Shown here: positions 63,939-64,000 of the stretch, in pieces
Position numbering within the stretch: the first letter of the stretch is position 1
How the letters are laid out: each line of letters starts with the position of its first letter
Assembly (NCBI RefSeq): GCF_000013605.1
Contig: NC_007908.1
Location: 1,860,001 to 1,924,000, forward strand
Source: Rhodoferax ferrireducens T118
Lineage (GTDB): Bacteria > Pseudomonadota > Gammaproteobacteria > Burkholderiales > Burkholderiaceae_C
Reading direction: 5' to 3'
Length of the DNA: 64,000 bases
Program-made: the position numbers and the translations under genes
Notes under the pieces: model-generated
Seen by the model: the letters and a program-made list of their open reading frames with translations, nothing else
Database searches by the model: none
Told to the model about the DNA's origin: nothing

Positions 63939-64000
63939 TGGGCGACCTTCACAACTTGTTGGTTGGCGCTGGGCTGCGCGTTGTCTGCGCCTTTGACCGA
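63935..64000 (-). CDS. C-terminal end of a gene upstream of trpA (partial)
   Basis: The last 21 codons and a TGA of a gene that runs off the window edge; the stop overlaps the trpA ATG. The visible tail ([21 protein letters not shown], low complexity) does not look like the TrpB C-terminus. In some Burkholderiales a DNA methyltransferase lies between trpB and trpA, but I cannot assign it. Confidence 0.55.
   Translation of the reverse strand, partial: SVKGADNAQPSANQQVVKVAQ

Overview
The window looks like a chromosomal segment of a betaproteobacterium of the family Comamonadaceae, plausibly a Rhodoferax or Polaromonas relative. The evidence is gene order (yceD-rpmF-plsX-fab, rpoE-rseAB-degP-lepAB-rnc-era-recO-pdxJ-acpS, trpA-accD), the fairly GC-rich coding sequence and the protein sequences. 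The assignment rests on family knowledge, not on a database search. No rRNA, tRNA or CRISPR array was seen.

Layout. 0.3-11.4 kb: rluC, a HAD phosphatase, a Rieske protein and a signal peptide peptidase; a maf/methyltransferase pair on the opposite strand; then the phospholipid and fatty-acid block yceD-rpmF-plsX-fabH-fabD-fabG-acpP-fabF. 11.4-21.2 kb: envelope stress and processing genes (small membrane protein, rpoE, rseA, rseB, degP/mucD) followed by lepA, lepB, a DUF4845 gene, rnc and era. 21.2-26.1 kb: an accessory insert that separates era from recO. It holds a PAP2 phosphatase, a secreted protein made of twenty-one 9-residue Gly/Ser/Met repeats, a divergent DUF6502-DUF5666 gene pair sharing an intergenic region with three copies of one 17-bp motif, and a DinJ/YafQ-type toxin-antitoxin module whose toxin stop overlaps the recO start. 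26.1-31.4 kb: recO, pdxJ, acpS, nagZ, a small gene, an MFS transporter, an SUI1/YciH-like gene and a DUF3820 gene.

31.4-39 kb (minus strand): the sulfate ABC transporter cysA, cysW, cysT and sbp, with a 279-bp inverted-repeat element between cysW and cysA, then an alpha/beta hydrolase, a membrane protein, an NmrA-like protein and their TetR-type regulator with two palindromic candidate operators. 39.4-45 kb: a hybrid histidine kinase overlapping a REC-PAS-GGDEF-EAL response regulator. 46-57.1 kb (minus strand): a 12-gene sulfur scavenging cluster: sulfate-binding protein, ssuE, two ssuA paralogues, ssuD, ssuC, ssuB, a TOBE protein, a second flavin monooxygenase, metN, metI and metQ. 57.2-64 kb: an APH/ATPase fusion, a YgjP-like metallopeptidase, lysS, a YggT protein, accD and trpA.

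Three repeat families run through the window: (1) a roughly 55-60 bp element with a CTAGCCCCCG core, found between genes, at gene ends and, as diverged copies, in frame inside sppA, era and rseA; (2) two 279-bp MITE-like elements with long terminal inverted repeats; (3) a tandem pair of about 60-bp repeats between accD and trpA. A cluster of DnaA-box-like 9-mers lies upstream of lepA. The strongest candidates for undescribed biology are the DUF6502/DUF5666/Met-Gly-Ser-repeat locus and the spread of repeat family 1 into coding sequence.
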